Assembly: GCA_017506865.1 (NCBI GenBank)
Contig: JAFCMP010000312.1
Span: 930,001 to 994,000 of the forward strand
DNA: 64,000 bases
Direction of reading: 5' to 3'
DNA from: Tribonema minus
Lineage: Eukaryota > Sar > Xanthophyceae > Tribonematales > Tribonemataceae
The position numbers and the translations under genes are program-made. Numbering within the stretch: position 1 is the stretch's first letter; every line of letters begins with the position of its first letter. Of this stretch, positions 12,201 to 27,500 are shown piece by piece. The notes beneath the pieces were generated by a model. The model had not been told where the DNA came from, searched no databases, and worked only from the letters and a program-made list of their open reading frames with translations.

Positions 12201-15200
12201 AAGGACAGCATTCCACCTGCTGTGTATAATCTTGATCTTCTGTTTCCTGCGCCCTGATTTGGATAGGGTTAGGGTTAGGATTAGCATGAGGGTTAGGGTC
12301 AGGGTTAGGATAAGGGTTAGGATTGGGGTTAGGGTTAGGGTTAGAATTAGTGTTAGGTGGACCGACGCTCCTGCACAACTTGGGGGGGTGGGCGGCACTG
12401 AGGCGTACATACAGATGGTATGCACCAAGAATATGATTACCAGCATCAACACTGCATGCATCAGAGGGACGCACCATATGCGCATGGTGGTGTATTGCAA
12501 GTGCAGGAGAGAGCATGCTACCTTGAAGCATATCACCCCTGTTTTTGCCCCCTTTATTGGCTGCTCCCAACAGCAAGATGGAGCAAGATTTTTTTTGTCA
12601 TACCTGCAGGTATTGTCGCCTTACTTGAAAGTATGTTTCTTTACCCTTTTCTTGGCTGCCATAGTCAGCGGAGCGCAGGTGCCTCGCAGCGCTAGTATCG
12701 CGCATGATTGTACTTTGCTGTTTATATTGAACATCTGAGTAAATCGGTGGACCAAAGCGTCCGCAAGACATGGGGAGACAGCCATCAGCAACCAGAAGTA
12801 AGACTGACAGCAGTCGCAATCCCAGACATTCAGTGTCATTCTGTTGTTCTCCTCGGTTGGTTGCTGCAGTAAGTGGAGCACAGGTATCAGGCAGCGCTGT
12901 CGCACAGCGACAGAAAAACATAGAAGCTGCAGGCATCATCTTGTTGTCATCCCTGCATTCGGCTGCTGCTGCAGCTGGCGGAGCGAAGATATCAGGCGGC
13001 ACTGGCGCGGGGCGTGCCAGAGGGACTGGATGGCATCGAGCACCTCACGCAGCAGCAGTACCGGCTGCTGTTACGCCGGGAAGCAGCCAAGAAGTGAGCA
13101 TGAAGCGTTGTACTTGAGGTTCAGTACTATTATTGATTTAGTGTTGTGAGCATGTATACGCGGCGTGCCGGAGGGCCTGGATGGTATCGAGCACCTCACG
13201 CAGCAGCAGTACCGGCTGCAGTTGCGCCGGGAGGCGGCAAAGAAGTGAGCATGATGTGTTGAACTTGAAGTACAGTATTATCATCGCTTGAAGGCTTTAT
13301 GAGTATGAATGCGGGGTGTGCCGCAGGGCCTGGACGGCATCGAGCACCTTGCACATCAGCAGTACCGGCTGCTGCTGCGCCGGGAGGCGGCCAAGCAGTG
13401 AGTATTTGTCGTGCTTGCAGGAACAACATTGTTACTGCTTAAGTACGTGTTTATGAGGCTGCGGCTGCGCCGGGAAGCGGCTAAGAAGTGAGCATGTGTT
13501 ACACTTGAAGTACAGTAGTATCATCGCTTGAAGCATTTGTGAGTATGTATGCGGCGTGTGTCGCAGGGTTTTGGGTAGCATTGATCACCTGACGCGGCAG
13601 CAGTACTGGCAGCTGCTGCGCCCGGAAGCGGCCAAGAGAAGAGCGCGCGTTGTACTTGATTTTCTGGTCTTTATGAGTAGTGCATGCAGGGCATGCTGCA
13701 GGGTCTGGACGGCATGGAGCACCTTTTGTGGCACTTGAAGTACAGTATTATTGACAAGTTGGTATTTGTGAGTGTGTATGCGCACCTTACGCAGCAGCAG
13801 TACAGGCTGCTGGTACGCCGAGAAGCGACAAAGCAGTGAGCATGTGTTGGAGTCGAGGTACAGCATTGTTAAGGCTCAAGTATGTGTTTACGTGTTTATG
13901 AGGCTGCTGCTGCGCCGGCAAGCGGCCAACAAGTGAGCGCGTGTAATACCTGGAGTACAAAACTACAGTTGCTCAGGTCATCATATGTTACTTGTGGGTG
14001 GGGCGTGGCGCAGGGTTTGCATGGTATCGAGCATCTGACACAGCAGCAGCAGTGCAGGCTGCTGTTGCGTCGAGAAGCGGTCAAGACGCGAGTGCATCTT
14101 TGTAAGTGCCCTTATGCTCGCAGTTTGTGAATGGTTTTGTATGTTTTGATTTCTGGCACACGGCTGTAAGCTCTGACGCGCACCTGAGTCACCTCTTAAG
14201 CTTCAGTCTGTATGCCTGTGCATGCGTGGCAGGCACTTTAACACATGCTAGTTCACAAGTTTTTGTACATGCAGCTCCTGAGAGCCTAGCTTTGCAGTAC
14301 ACACCTTCAAAAAACTCATTTACACCACGTGCGCAGACAAGCACTCTGCGTCGCACGCAGCTCTGGAGACTAGGGCCTTGAAAGACAGCATTTCAACAAA
14401 GGTACCAAGGAGACTGGTCTCTCGCATTCTTCATCTCAGCATATGCGCGCGTGCAGGCAGGCTGTCAACGCAGGCGCAGCTCCTGCAAGCACTGTGCTAA
14501 AGTACAAAGCTTCAACTGAACCGCCCTGACCTTCACCCCCTGCAGGCAGGTGCTGCGCAGGCGCCGCTCCCGCAAGTATGAACATGAAGTACAGAACTTC
14601 GACTTTGCCGCCCTGACCTTTGCAAGTACAAATATGAAGTACATAATTTCAACTCTACCGCCCCTGACCTTCGCGCCTGCAGGCAGGTGCTCGCAGGCGT
14701 CGCTCCCGCAAGTACGACCATGAAGTACACAACTTCAACTTTGCTGCCCTGACCTTCTGAAGGACAAACATGAAGTACATAACTTGAACTTTGCCGCCCG
14801 ACCTTCGCGCCTGCAGGCAGGTACTTGCGCAGCGGCGGCTGGCGCACTAGGCACGGCACGCGGGGCTGCACACCGGCGGCGCTAGCAGTCCGAGATATGC
14901 GCGCGTCAGCAAGTGCGTATATGAAGTACACAACTTCAACTTTGCCGTCCTGATCTTCGCGCCTGCAGGCAGGTGCTCGCGCAGCGGCGGCTGGCGCACA
15001 AGGCGCGGCACGCGGGGCTGCACACCGGCGGCGCCAGCAGTCCGAGATTTGCACGCGTCAGCAAGCAGGCACCCGTGTGGGAGTCCGAGGCCGCGCTGGC
15101 ACACGCTGCAGAGGTGAGTTTAAACTGCTCGTTGCATATGATTATGAATACATCAGTCCACGATATGCGCGTGTCAGCAAGCAGGCGCCCGTGTGGGAGT

Positions 15201-18200
15201 CCGAGGCCGCGCTGGCATACGCGGCAGAGGCAAGTTCAAACTGCTCGTTTCATGTGATCATGAAGATGAGGTCCTGGTTCCAAATGGTCTGTAGCTAGCG
15301 TGCACCCCTGAGTGAAAGGAAGCCGTACGCGACTTCAAACCATGTCCACGACTGAAGTGAGTAAATTCGAGATATGCGCGCTTCAGCAAGCAGGCACCCG
15401 TGTGGGAGTCCGAGGCTGCGCTGGCACACGTTGCGGAGGCAAGTTCAAACAGCCCGTACTGTATGAATAAAGAATAGTAAAGTTCTTCGGAGTTGAGGCT
15501 CATACTCGCAAAGTAGTGCGAAAGAGGTTGAAGGCTGCTGATGTCCCGCATGCATCTGCTTGTGAAAACGCACCCCTGGAAATGATTTAACTTGCGGCTG
15601 AGGCAACTTCAAACCGCGCGTGCCAATATTTTTTGCTAACTTGTAAATGTGTACTTCGAAGTACGCATGTACTTGTCCCAGAAGCAGGAAAAAGTACTTC
15701 AGAGTTCCACTGGTACCCCTCGAGCAATTTATTTGGCAACAAGCCCTCTGAAATAAATGGTCACTCGACAAGAGTGTCTGTTCGATGAAAACTGTACCCC
15801 AGAAGGCGGGAGTCTGAAACTGCGCTGCACACACTGCAGAGGCAAGTCCAGACCACTTGTGGCGTACGTAATACTTCGAAGTATGCTTTCTAATTGCTCC
15901 TGTAACTGCCTCCTGTAACTACTGGACCGCAGGTAAAGTGCAGGCTGGCGCGCGACACGGCTCAGCGCGAGGCCAGGCGCGCTGAGGCAGCGCTCCGTGC
16001 ACAAAGGTAAGTAGGTATGATAGAGTACTTCAACAAAACATTGTAGAAGTAGTACACAGCGCGAGCATGAATACTTTGTACATCACATCTATGTTGCAGC
16101 AGGCAGCGCTGAGGCAGCGCTCCACGCACAAAGGTGGGTATAGGGGAGTACGTCAATAATTACATTGAAGTACGCGTGAACATTGAGACACTTTCAGATT
16201 GTAATATGACATGTAGACTGCAAGCAATCGCTAGTCAGATCATCAGCACCCTGAGCGAGGGTTAAGAAAATGTGCAAGTGAACATCAACGTTGCAGCAAA
16301 CAGCGCTGAGGCAGATCTCCGTGCACAAAGGTAGTTGTAGAGAAGTACTTCAACAAACACATTGCAGTACAAGTAAGCACGAAACCGCTGTGTACTGTGG
16401 ACATCACTTCAGCAAATACATTGAAGAACAAAGGTAGGTATAGTAGAATAAGTCAGCAATTACACTGAAGTACAATACTATTGAAAGTGCTTTGAAATGG
16501 CGGAACTAACTGTGCATCTCGAAGTACATTACATCGATGTTGCAGTAGACAGCGCTGGTGCAGCGCTCTGCGCACAAAGGTGGGTAAAGCAGGGAACTTT
16601 CATGTCGCAAGCGCTTGGTACACAGGGAAGTCACTTTAGCAGAGCTGCAGAAGATAACGCGAGCTGCATGCTGAGCTGACCAAGCGGTGCGCTTCGATGG
16701 CGCATCGATGGCGTCAGTCATGACCTACCTCTTGTACCAGGCACATCGGCGGCGCACAAGATGATCGTTGTATACTCAAAGTTTTCGGCAATTTTGGCAC
16801 AAAATGAAGCCAAAAACCAGGAACCAGCAGGGGGCATGAGGAGGAAGGGGGTTATGGTCTTGGTGTGCAGTCACACGCGGCGCAGTCTCTGGCTGACATG
16901 CAGCAGTCACGCCAACGTTGCGCAAGGTGGCACGTGGAGCTTGCAGCTCAGGCGGAGACTAATTGCAAATGGAGCTAGCCCAGGCCAATCACCTACTGGT
17001 GCACTATGATGTACTGAAGTAATGCTTATTCCATGCCCTCTTGCGTGAACTGCTCATCTGTGGACGACGCCTCCAGCCATACTGAGCATGACAGCGCCAT
17101 TCAAGAGATGTGCTCTGAACGTATGTCTGTACCTTGAAGTACATGCTTCAAATACAACTTCCGCTGTGTTTTAGTTGGTGTTCTTCTTCGAGTTGTATGC
17201 GCTGGCCCTTTTCTCGAACCAGTGCAGCAATACACGGGGTAGACACCTGTCACGTGACGCGACACACCCATTCATGTCTGTATGAATCGTTGCGGGAGCG
17301 CAAGTGCTGACCTAACCCTGACCCTAACCCTAAGGGCCAGTCACTGCACGGCAAGTCCTCCTTGAAACCCCTAATGTTAAGGCTGCCGGTGGCCTGTGTA
17401 CATGCGGCGTCATGCATGCTCGCGGGCCCCCAGTGCGCGCGTCGCAGGCACAAAAAGCGCCGTACACCTGAAACACGCGGCGCTGGTGACAAACGCATGC
17501 GGAAGTCCCGCTGTTCAATCGATTGAACTTTGTGATCATGTACTTGCTGTTACTTCTCTCGCAAAAACGCTCGTACGGCGGACGTCAAGTTTGCTGCCAG
17601 AGCCTACAATCACCCTGTGGAAAATGCACTTCACACCCTGTTTCATGACCTTCTGTGACATTTGTGCACCGTGACAGGAACCACCTGCGTGCATGGCTCA
17701 TACACCGGCTTGCCGAGACTTCGCCGCAGGCGACAAGAGCCAGGGCCATCGCAGCGGCACGCGAGGCGGAGCTGGAGAGGGGAGTTCGGGGGGGGCACTT
17801 GCACACTCGCAACGGCATCGCTTGGGACTACGAAAAGGAGGTACTGCTTTGGAAAAATTTTGCCTTCTAGACCATTCAAACAGTTCCACTTGCACACTTT
17901 ATCAGCAACGACTGCTGCTGCTGAGCACGGCTGCAGAAGCTCATGTGTACGTGCGCCCTGTACGCGCTTTGTCGCTCGCTGCCACGGCTGCTGCTGCTGA
18001 CCGCATGAGGTCAGGGCGAGGTTTAGGGTTAGGGTTGAGGTTAGGTTAGGGTTAGTATTAGGAAACCTTTTAAAAGTGAGCATCATGCATGCGCCTCTAC
18101 ACTAACCTACCCCGTTGTCACCAGTGCTCAGTTTTCCCCGCTGCTCGCTGCCACAACCACAGGCAACGCCCGCGGGAGCTTGCCGATATGGACCACGCGC

Positions 18201-18487
18201 GGCATCATGCGTTCGCCCTATACCTACATACCCTTTGTCACCAGTGCTCAGCTGCTTCTGCTGCTCGCTGCCACAACAACAGGCGACGCCCGCGGAGCTC
18301 GCCGAAATGGAGCATGCGCAGCGCGCGCGGCGGCAGGCGGAAGAGACCGCGGAGCGCGCCGCCGGCGAAATATTCCGCCGCCTTTTCGCCGCCCGAACTT
18401 CCGCAGCCAGGGCCTCCGCCACCGTAAACACTAGCAGAGTCAGCTCGAAGTCACAGTCACGTGATGAGAGGGGGTCCTCATCACCAC

Positions 18488-18518
<31 letters not shown>

Positions 18519-21500
18519 GCCGCGCGCTTCTTTGGGCGCCGGGGCGGGTGCCGCCGGCGCCGCTGCCGCGAGCGCTGCATCAGCTGCCGGCGGCTGCAGC
18601 GGCGGCGGCGGCGCCAGCGGTGCTGCTGCTGCTGCTGCCGCCCTGGCAACTGCTTCACCAAACATGGCTGCCGTTGACGTCGACGGCAGTCACAGCGGTG
18701 GTGCCGAAATCCGCACTACTGCTGCGGCCGCCGCTGGCGCTGCCGTCGCTGCTGCTGGCGGCGGTGACGCTGCTGATGGTGCTACGCCGCCTGTTGGTGC
18801 CAGCAGAAACTGGCACCGCCGCAACAATAGAGCCGGTGGTGGCAGCAGTGCTCAGCAAGGCGTCAACAGCGCTCAGGAAGCTGGTGCTCTGACCACTGTC
18901 GCAGATGGCACGGGGTCTGATGAGGGCGCAGCGCTACCGAGGGATGAGGTGAGGCCTGAGATTTAGGGTAAGGGTTAGGGAGACGGTCAGATCAGTAGGG
19001 TTGTTAGGGTCAGAATTACATAAGCGTACAGAAAATGCAAAGCACTTGAACCAAATGCAACAGTGCTCTGCAGGAAGTATCGAAATTGAAAGCCTGCCAT
19101 CAATGACCCCCACCGCCCCCTCCCCGCCCCCCCCCGCAACCCCCCCATGCAAAGCTACTCCAACGCCTCGGCATAGGGGTTAGATCAGTAGGGCTATTTG
19201 GGTTGCGCATAGATGAGTGTACAGAAAATGCAAAGTACTTGCGCCAAATGCAACATTACTCTACAGTATACTTGAAGTAGGAAGCATCGAAATTCAAAGC
19301 CTGCCACATTGCCCCCCCCCCCCCCCCCGTCCCCCCATGCACAGCTACTCCACCGCCTCGGCGCGAGCGAGGAGCTGCGCCCGCGCGTGCGCCGCTGCCC
19401 CGGCCTCCAGCTCCTGCTCTCGCACGAAAATTGCAGAGTGCTTGAATCACATGCAACATTGCTCCACAAAAATCACCAAACTTCAAGCCCGACTTCAACG
19501 ACACACTGCCCTCCCCCCTACCCTCCCCCCCCCCTGCAAACCCCCCCCAAATGTGCAGCTACTCCAGCGCCTCGGCGCCAGCGAAGAGCTGCGCCCGCGC
19601 GTGCGCCGCTGCCCCGGCCTACAGCTCCTGCTCTCCCGGCCCGACCTCGCCGCAGCCTTCCTCGACGCCCCCTTCGCGTCCCCCGTTCTTGTCACCGAGC
19701 GCGAGCTGCGCGCGTGGGCGGCCGTGGCGCCGCAGGCCGCAGCGTGGCTCAGCAAGTTGAGCGCTGACACGTTGCCGTCCGCGCGCGCTGCGCGCGCCTA
19801 CGCGTCCGTCACGGTGGCGGCGCCGCCGCTGCCGCCGCCGCTGCTGCCGCCCGCAGCGAAGCGGTCGGTGCGCGAGAGGGCGAGCGCAGCGGCGGCAGCG
19901 GCGGCGGCGGCGGTGGCGGCGGAGGCGGAGCGCGCGGGCGGCGGCGGCGGCGGCGGCGCCGCACTGCTTGACCACCACCACATTCTCCTGCCGGTTTCAA
20001 CGCTGGCGCGCGCTTCGAACGCTGCTGCTGCCGCCGCTGCTGCCGCCGCCCGACTCGCTGCGGTCGGCAGTGGCGGCGGCGCCGGCGATGGCGCATGCGG
20101 CAGCAGCGCTCAGAGCGGCGGCGGCATGGCGGGTGGCGCCGCCGCCATGTACTGCTGCGAGTGTCGCAGGCGGGAGTGGGAGCGCCGCCGCGCGGTGAGG
20201 GCGGCGGTGGAGGCGGCGGCGCGCGCGCGGTGAGCAATGCTCGCGTGATGCGCATGTGACGTTCTCGCTCGATGACAGTTGAAGTAGGCTTGTCTCATCA
20301 GTGATGTTTATGCGCGCCGGGGCGCTGCGAGTGCTGCGCCCCATGGTGAGCAGTGTCACCAATGTATCGGAGTGTTTAGAGTCATCCATGCCTGGAGAGA
20401 AAGCTCCTGGGACTTTGAGATCTAAACCTTCTTGTTACCTGTTCCGCTCTACATATATTGTCGTTCTTTGCCTGCCTCTCCACGTCAGGCGCGCCGGCAA
20501 AGCAGCGCTCAGAGCGGAGGCGCTGCGCGCGCCCGCCGCCGCCGCCGCCGCGCGCGCCCTCGCGCGCGCCATGGCGGCGCACGGCGCCATCGCCGCGGCT
20601 GCGTACGGCGCGGTGTGCGACGTCGTGAGGGCTGTGCAGCAACGCGTCGAGGCTGCAGATGCTGCGGCATTTGTTATTAGTGGAGCGCTGCTGCCAGCGG
20701 TGATGGCGGCTGTTGCGGCGGCGGGCGGCGCGGCGGAGGCAAGCGGTGGCGATCTAGGTCGCGACGGAGGCAATGGTACAGGCGTCTCGTCTACTGCCTC
20801 TGCCAAGCAGGACATGGACAGCGCAGCGTCGTTGCAGGGCAGCGTGAGCAGCCTGACGAACGGCCTGTCGGACGAGGGCATGGGCCTCAAGGTGCTGGTC
20901 GCTGACTACCTCGGCAAGGATGGGATGGCAGCGCTCAGCGCCGAGACGGCAGACGGGCACAGGTGAATCATATTTTTCTCATGTTATATACTTCTGTAGA
21001 AGTAACTTCAAAGTATATATATATATATACATGCATTAAAAAGCTGGTCGCTGACTACCTCGGCAACAGTGCTCAGCGCTGAGACGGCAGATGGGCACAG
21101 GGGAATCATGTCCTTCTTTTATATATATGTACCTCAAGACATATTCCAATTTTTAGTCACTGACAACTTTAGCATAGACGGGGTGGCAGTGTTCAGCGCT
21201 GAGACGGCAGACGCACACAGGTGCGCCAGTTTCTTGTACTGCAAACCAGTTGATGTCAATGAATGCTTTCAGAGGTCAAGCATGAAAATCATCAGTGGCA
21301 TGCACTTTCTGGGATCGCAGCGCTCAGCGTCGGGGCGGCAGACGCACACAGGTGACCCATCTCACTTGGCCTATGATGGGTTGTGGTTGAAAACCCACAT
21401 CGTAGGGCATCAATGACGTGCTTTGCGGCCATGTACCGCGTGGCAAAGAGCAGTGGCAGTGCTGAGCACTGACGTGACCACAATGTTCTTAGAACACTTG

Positions 21501-24500
21501 GTTGGTCCACTAGCTGAAAGGTTGCTTTGAGTGTTGGAATTAGGAGCGTCAGCGATGGTTTCCGGAGAGTCGCTGCTTGAGCAAAGACAGCAGAATTGCA
21601 TCGATATTTGAAGTTGTTCCTAAAGCATTCATGCAGTGTGCCTATGGTGAAATGCAGGTACACTGTATTTGAAAATTGACATGACATGCACAGGCACGTA
21701 ACATCGAGTTACCCTTTGATCAAGTGCGAGCTCCTGCCTATTTATACATACTGGCAATATGATGGCGCTCACTGCCACAAACAGCCTTACTAGCCCTAAC
21801 CCAAACCCTAACCCTTACCCTAACAACCGAGGCACACCTTCCAGGCGACCTGTCGGCTAACCCTTACCGCGCCTCATCCTGCTACTACAGCTGCGTCAGA
21901 CAGAATATTGGGGCTAGGATTAGGGTCAGTGCGCCCCGCAAAGAACAGCGTGCATTTTAGGGAGTGTTGGTGACCATTGTCTTTGAGGTGTGGAAGCTTC
22001 CGCATCTGCCTCATAAATGCAACCCTCAGTCAGCGCTCTACTAGTACAAACAAATGCTGCAAGGGAGGCAAGAAGATAAAATCATAGCACTACATCTGCT
22101 TCAAAACACCCCCCTCAGACCATGTCACTCAACCTTGACTGATGTCCACCAATGCCTTCATACTGATTACTGTAAATGTTTTTCATTCAAACGGTAAAGT
22201 TTGAGGGACTGCTTTCATACCGTGGAACATGTCAACACTGAACAAAAATACCCGTATACATCGCTGCGCAGGGATGCCACCGAGTTCTGTGCGGAGGGCA
22301 GCAGCGAAGCGCTGCAGCAGCTGGCCGAGAACTGCGACGCGTGGCCCCGCCTCATTGCAGTGCCCTGGGATGTTGAGGTTTGTACTCCCAAATGATTGAA
22401 CTGCGAAGCTGCCATGATTCCCTTGTCTTCTGCTCTGACTGCGCACTTTGGGACGTTGAGGTGCACACCCTTCGATGTCAACTACTCCTTCACACTGACT
22501 CCTGTGCGCGTCTGGCAGGTGTGCGGGCGAGCGCTGCCACAGCTCGCTGAGAACTGCAACGCATGTTCCCGCCCTGCGCTGGGATGGTGAGGTGCGCATC
22601 ACTGACTGAATCATCGACTCGGACTCCAACTCTGATTGGCGTGAGGGCGAGCTGCACAAAGCACCGGTGCTCAAGCGCTCCGCTGCCATCGCGATTGACG
22701 CATTGCGCCTGACTTGCTGGCGCAGAGGCGTGCCGCCCTCTGTCGGGATTACGAGGGCGGGCACACTTTGTGGAGCCGTGAACGCGTTGCTACATCTGCG
22801 GAGTGCTGAGCGTTGACACATTGCGCTGAGCTGCTGACGCGCTGCGAAGTTATTTAGTTATTGCCAAGCTCTTCCCACTGCGTTAGCGCACATGCAACAT
22901 CTGACCACTGCTGACACGGTAGGCTGAGTGCCTGGCGCATTACCAGTACTTCGGGACTCCCGCCCGCTATCGCTCTTCTGAAGTGCTGCGCGCGGATACA
23001 TCTTGCCCTCGATGCGTGACAGAGGCCACGCTGGGTATTAACATTGTGCCGAGCCGTGAACGCACTTCAACATCCGCAAGGCGCTGAGTGTTGAAAAAAT
23101 TTGCGCTCTCATTGCGACAGAGGCTACACTATCTGGCAACACGTCGTGCTGAGCTTTGTCATGTAAGAAGTACAGGCATGTGCAGGGCGCCGAGCGTTGA
23201 TGCATTGTGCCCTCGTTGCGGCAGGACACGCTGGGCGAGGACACGCAGCAGACGCAGTGCAATGTGGCAGTGCTCAGCCACAGACGCCCGCACAGCAACA
23301 TCTGCAAGGCGCTAAGCGTTGATGCCTAACCCTAACCCTAAACCTGACCCTCGTTGCGACAGGACACGCTGGACGAGGACACGCAGGCCGCCGTTCTCGC
23401 GCAGCGCTGCTCAGCTTTCGGCCGCGTGGTGGATGAGATGATCGCGCGCGAACTGCTCAAGTGGGAGGTACGCCAGCGTATGCAGTGCTTCCTACAATGG
23501 GGCTCACAACACCCTTGAAGCGTTCAGTGTCATCTCTCAAACCCTAAACCTACACCGAACCCTGACCCTGGTTCTATGAGGGCTGCGTTGTGCATTCAAA
23601 TGCCCAAGTAACATTCAGCGCTGCTCAGGGATAGTGCAAGGAGTGGGGTTAGCGTTTGGAAAAGGATTTGCCTCGTATGCTGGGCACGGTGCAGCATGAG
23701 CAGCGGAATCTTTCTGAAGTGTTTCAGTGCATCTACCGCCAACCCTGAGGCAACAGCTGTTAAGAATTGCCTCACAGTATTAATCTCGCCTCAGACAGCC
23801 GCAGAGCGTGGAGGCAACGGAAGACACCGCAGTGCTCAGGTGGCAGTGCTCAGAAATCCATCAGAATCTTGAAGGTGCGTCAGTGCATCTACCGCCAACC
23901 CCAAAGCGACAGCTGCTGAGGACTGCCTCACAGTGCCGATCTCACCTCGAACAGCTGCGGAGCGCATAGCAAGCGCAGGCTGCGGATCGAGGCGGCACAG
24001 CCTAGGCGGCAGTGCTCAACCATCTGCGCGCACTGCGCGGAGCTCAACACTTACAGTGTTTCTACTCACAAATATGATGCAAATGGCATCACTGCAGCAC
24101 TGCTCGGCAGCGCTGTCGTCATCGTTGTCACGGACTCGTCGTTGTGAAGCCTGCCAGAGATGCCGGCTATTCTGTGTGATTTAAGGGTTTGTCGCGCACA
24201 CATCCGCACCCAATAACTGAAGACGCACTTTAACGCCGTACTGGCGCGATGTGATAGAATTGCTGCAGAGCACGGAGCGTGCGCGGCAGTGCAGCTGAGG
24301 GTCAGAGGTACAATTGAAATTAGGCATCAGGTCAGGGTTTGCCTCGCATGCTCGGGGCACAGTGCAGCATCAGTGGCGGAGTCAGTCTCGACTGTTTCAG
24401 TGCATCTGCCACCAACGGTAGTGAAATCTCCTTGAATACGGCCTCACGCTACACAGCGGTCATGTCTCAAACCGCTGCAGAGAGCGGCGCGTGCAACAAG

Positions 24501-27500
24501 ACGACGCAGCCTAGGTGGCGGCATTCAAGCATCTGTGCTGATGGCGCCGCTACATCACACACCAATCACATCTACTTGTATCCATGGACTGAAGCAGCAC
24601 CAATGCTGGTGTGTTGTCGAAATACTGCAGAGCGCGGAGCGCGCGCGGCAGGCGATGGCGTGGGAGGAGGAGTGCCAGCTGCGCGCCGCAGAGGTATGTA
24701 TGTATACTCTGTTTTGATGTAAAAGTATTTGTGTGCGCGCCGCAGAGGTATGTATGTATAGATGAATTTCTTTGTCATCGCTCAGCAGACTGTGTGCAGC
24801 AACGCTCAGGAGGTGTGCGCGTGTGTCATCGCTCCGCGTAGCACGCGCGCAGCGATGCTCAGGAGGTGCGTGTGACATCGCTCCGCAGACGGTGGTGCAG
24901 CACTGCTCAGGAGGTACAGCAGCAGTGCTCGTCAAATTGACATCATGGTGAAGGCGTGCACTGCCGCATAACTCAGATACATGCTACAGCAGCACTCTTT
25001 TGCTAATAAAAGACGCCGTCGTCCTGGGATTTGGTGTGGGACTCAGAGAGGTGCGTGTGGCGCCGCTCTGGAGCAGCACTGCTCAGTGGGTGCAGCAGCA
25101 GCGCTTGCCAAATTGACCTCATGGTGAAGGCATTGAGTGCAGCATCACTTAGGAACTGCAACAGTGCTCATTTACTAGACAAGGTCATGACGATGATGGG
25201 TGACCTAGGATTCGGTGTGGGTTTCAACGAGGTGCAGATGACGTCGCTCCGAAGCAGCAGTGCTCAGAAGGCACACAGGCGCTGCCAAACAGACCTCATG
25301 ATGAAGGTGTGGACCGAACCATCGCTCAGGAGGTGCAGCAGCGCTCGCCAAGCAGGTCTTCATGGCGAAGGTAGGTATGGACTGCAGCAGTGCTCAGGGC
25401 GTGCAGCAGCGCTCCTCACACGTTGCCGGGCAGGGCGCGGAAGCACCATAGCGTTGGGTCTTGATTGTGATTTTGCTCAGCAAGTTCTGAACGCAAGGGA
25501 GGGCCCTTTCCAAGACTTAGCAGGCCTGTGTCATTATTGCAGCCAAATGGAGTCCTTTTAAGCTCGCTGGGGCGTGTTTGGCAGGATGGTAGAAGGCAGT
25601 GGGCAGGCGGGAGAAAGCTCACAGCGAAGCACGATCAGTGCCGGTAATCATCTGCGGGCCTGGCGCGTGCAACCATTGGTAACATTGTCGCAGGCGGTGG
25701 GCAGGCACCTCCTGAACATATACTATGTGTAAACTCACTGGTGCAAAATTGCTGTGGCGTTGCTGCACGCAGCTGTGGACGAGGGCGCTAGAGGCAGTTA
25801 ACCCTAGCCCTAACCCCTAACCCGAATATAACCCAAAGTTGAGAATGAAATTGCTCTGCAGCAGCAAGGCACTACTCAGCTCAACAGCAACGTTCAGCTA
25901 GCACACTTCAAATTACGGCCAGCTGCACACGGGATCGTTGCACGCAGCTGTCAACAAGAGTGCTGCATGCAGCACCAGCCCTTATTGGCTAATACACATG
26001 TAAATCATCGTCTGCTTGTTGCTAAACACAGCTGTCGACGAGGGCGCTGGAGGCAACTGGAAAGCAGCAGCAGGAGCACGCGCGGTCTGAGTTCACGTCT
26101 CAGCAGAGCCGCATTGAGCCTCCGCCGGCCGGCGTGCTGCAGCTGCGTTGGGAGCGCTCGCTGGCGGTACGTACCTCAACTTCAACTTGAACAGTGTTGG
26201 GAGGCACACGTTTTTTGTTGTGAGACCACCAGGATATAGGCATTCAGCCCCCGCCGGCCGGCCTGCTGCAGCCGCGCTGGGAGCGCTCGCTGGCTGTAAG
26301 TACTTTGCTTTCAACTACGACACATTTGACTGTTGAGAGAGCTTACGCCCTCGTTGTGAGAACGCATAGGGCGTCCTATGACAAGGCGTGATTGCTGGGA
26401 AGTCAACACTCTCCTGCAAAACCCTGTACTTCAATTCTGTCTAAATAATTGGTTTTCTTTGTTGAGTTCAAGTCGAACCAAATCACTGGTAAGAGCCACG
26501 CAGCCACATCAGCTGATGCCAGGAGCGCATGCTGCTAGGGTTTGAGCTAGGGTTTGAGCACTGACGCGCACCGCCGCATGGCAGTGCTCCGCTCAACGCG
26601 CTGCGGACGCGGTGCGAGCTGCCTGCGCCAGCGCCTTTGATTAGTTCACAGAGCTTGCGGAGTGCAGACATTAGAATACAACTGATGCTGATGCTATTCC
26701 CAACCCCAAGAACCACCTGAGGGTGAGGGTTTAGGTAACGCTGTCGCAGGTGACCGCCAGAGCCTTGCTTGAAGCTCTCCAATGAGTAGTGTGCACGTTC
26801 GGCAGGCTCGTGCATTGCAGCCAAAACGGCTGCTCTCCCGTCCATGCCTGCGTGAAAGTGTCCTGGACGTGATATTTGATATTCATCTGTCAACTGAAGT
26901 CGAATAGCCAAAGCTGCCACCCACCACGTCTCCCGGCCCCCTTCAACCTGTGACCTACAGGAGCGCGTGCATGTGGCGATGCATACAGCCACGCGCGCGC
27001 ATAGCTTATGTCATCAACTGATTTCACAGAGCCAGAAGTGACGCCCCCCTCCTTTGCGCGCCTGCCCCTGTTACTTACATGAAAGCGTGCACGCAGCGGT
27101 GCACGCAACCACGCGCGCTCGCGGCGCATGTTGTTGACCGATTTCCAAGTAGCCAGAAGTGACGCTCCAATGCCCCCCTGTGACACTGCAGGCAGGAGTG
27201 CACGTGACGGTGCGCGCTGCAACGTGCGCATGCGGCGCATGTCATGTCATTGACCAAGTTCAAATAGTCAGGGGTGACCTTTCCTCTTTGCCCGTCCGTG
27301 CCTGTGACTTACAGGCGGGAGTGCACGTGGCGGTGCACCCTGCAGCGCAGTCGCGGCGCATGTTAGTTGAAACCAATCTCAAATAGCCAGAAGTGATCTG
27401 TCTCCTTGCCCGCCCGCCCCTGTGACTTACAGAAGGGAGTGCACGCGGCGGTGCACGCAGAGCGCACGGCGCATGTTTTTAACTGATTTCAAATAGCCAG

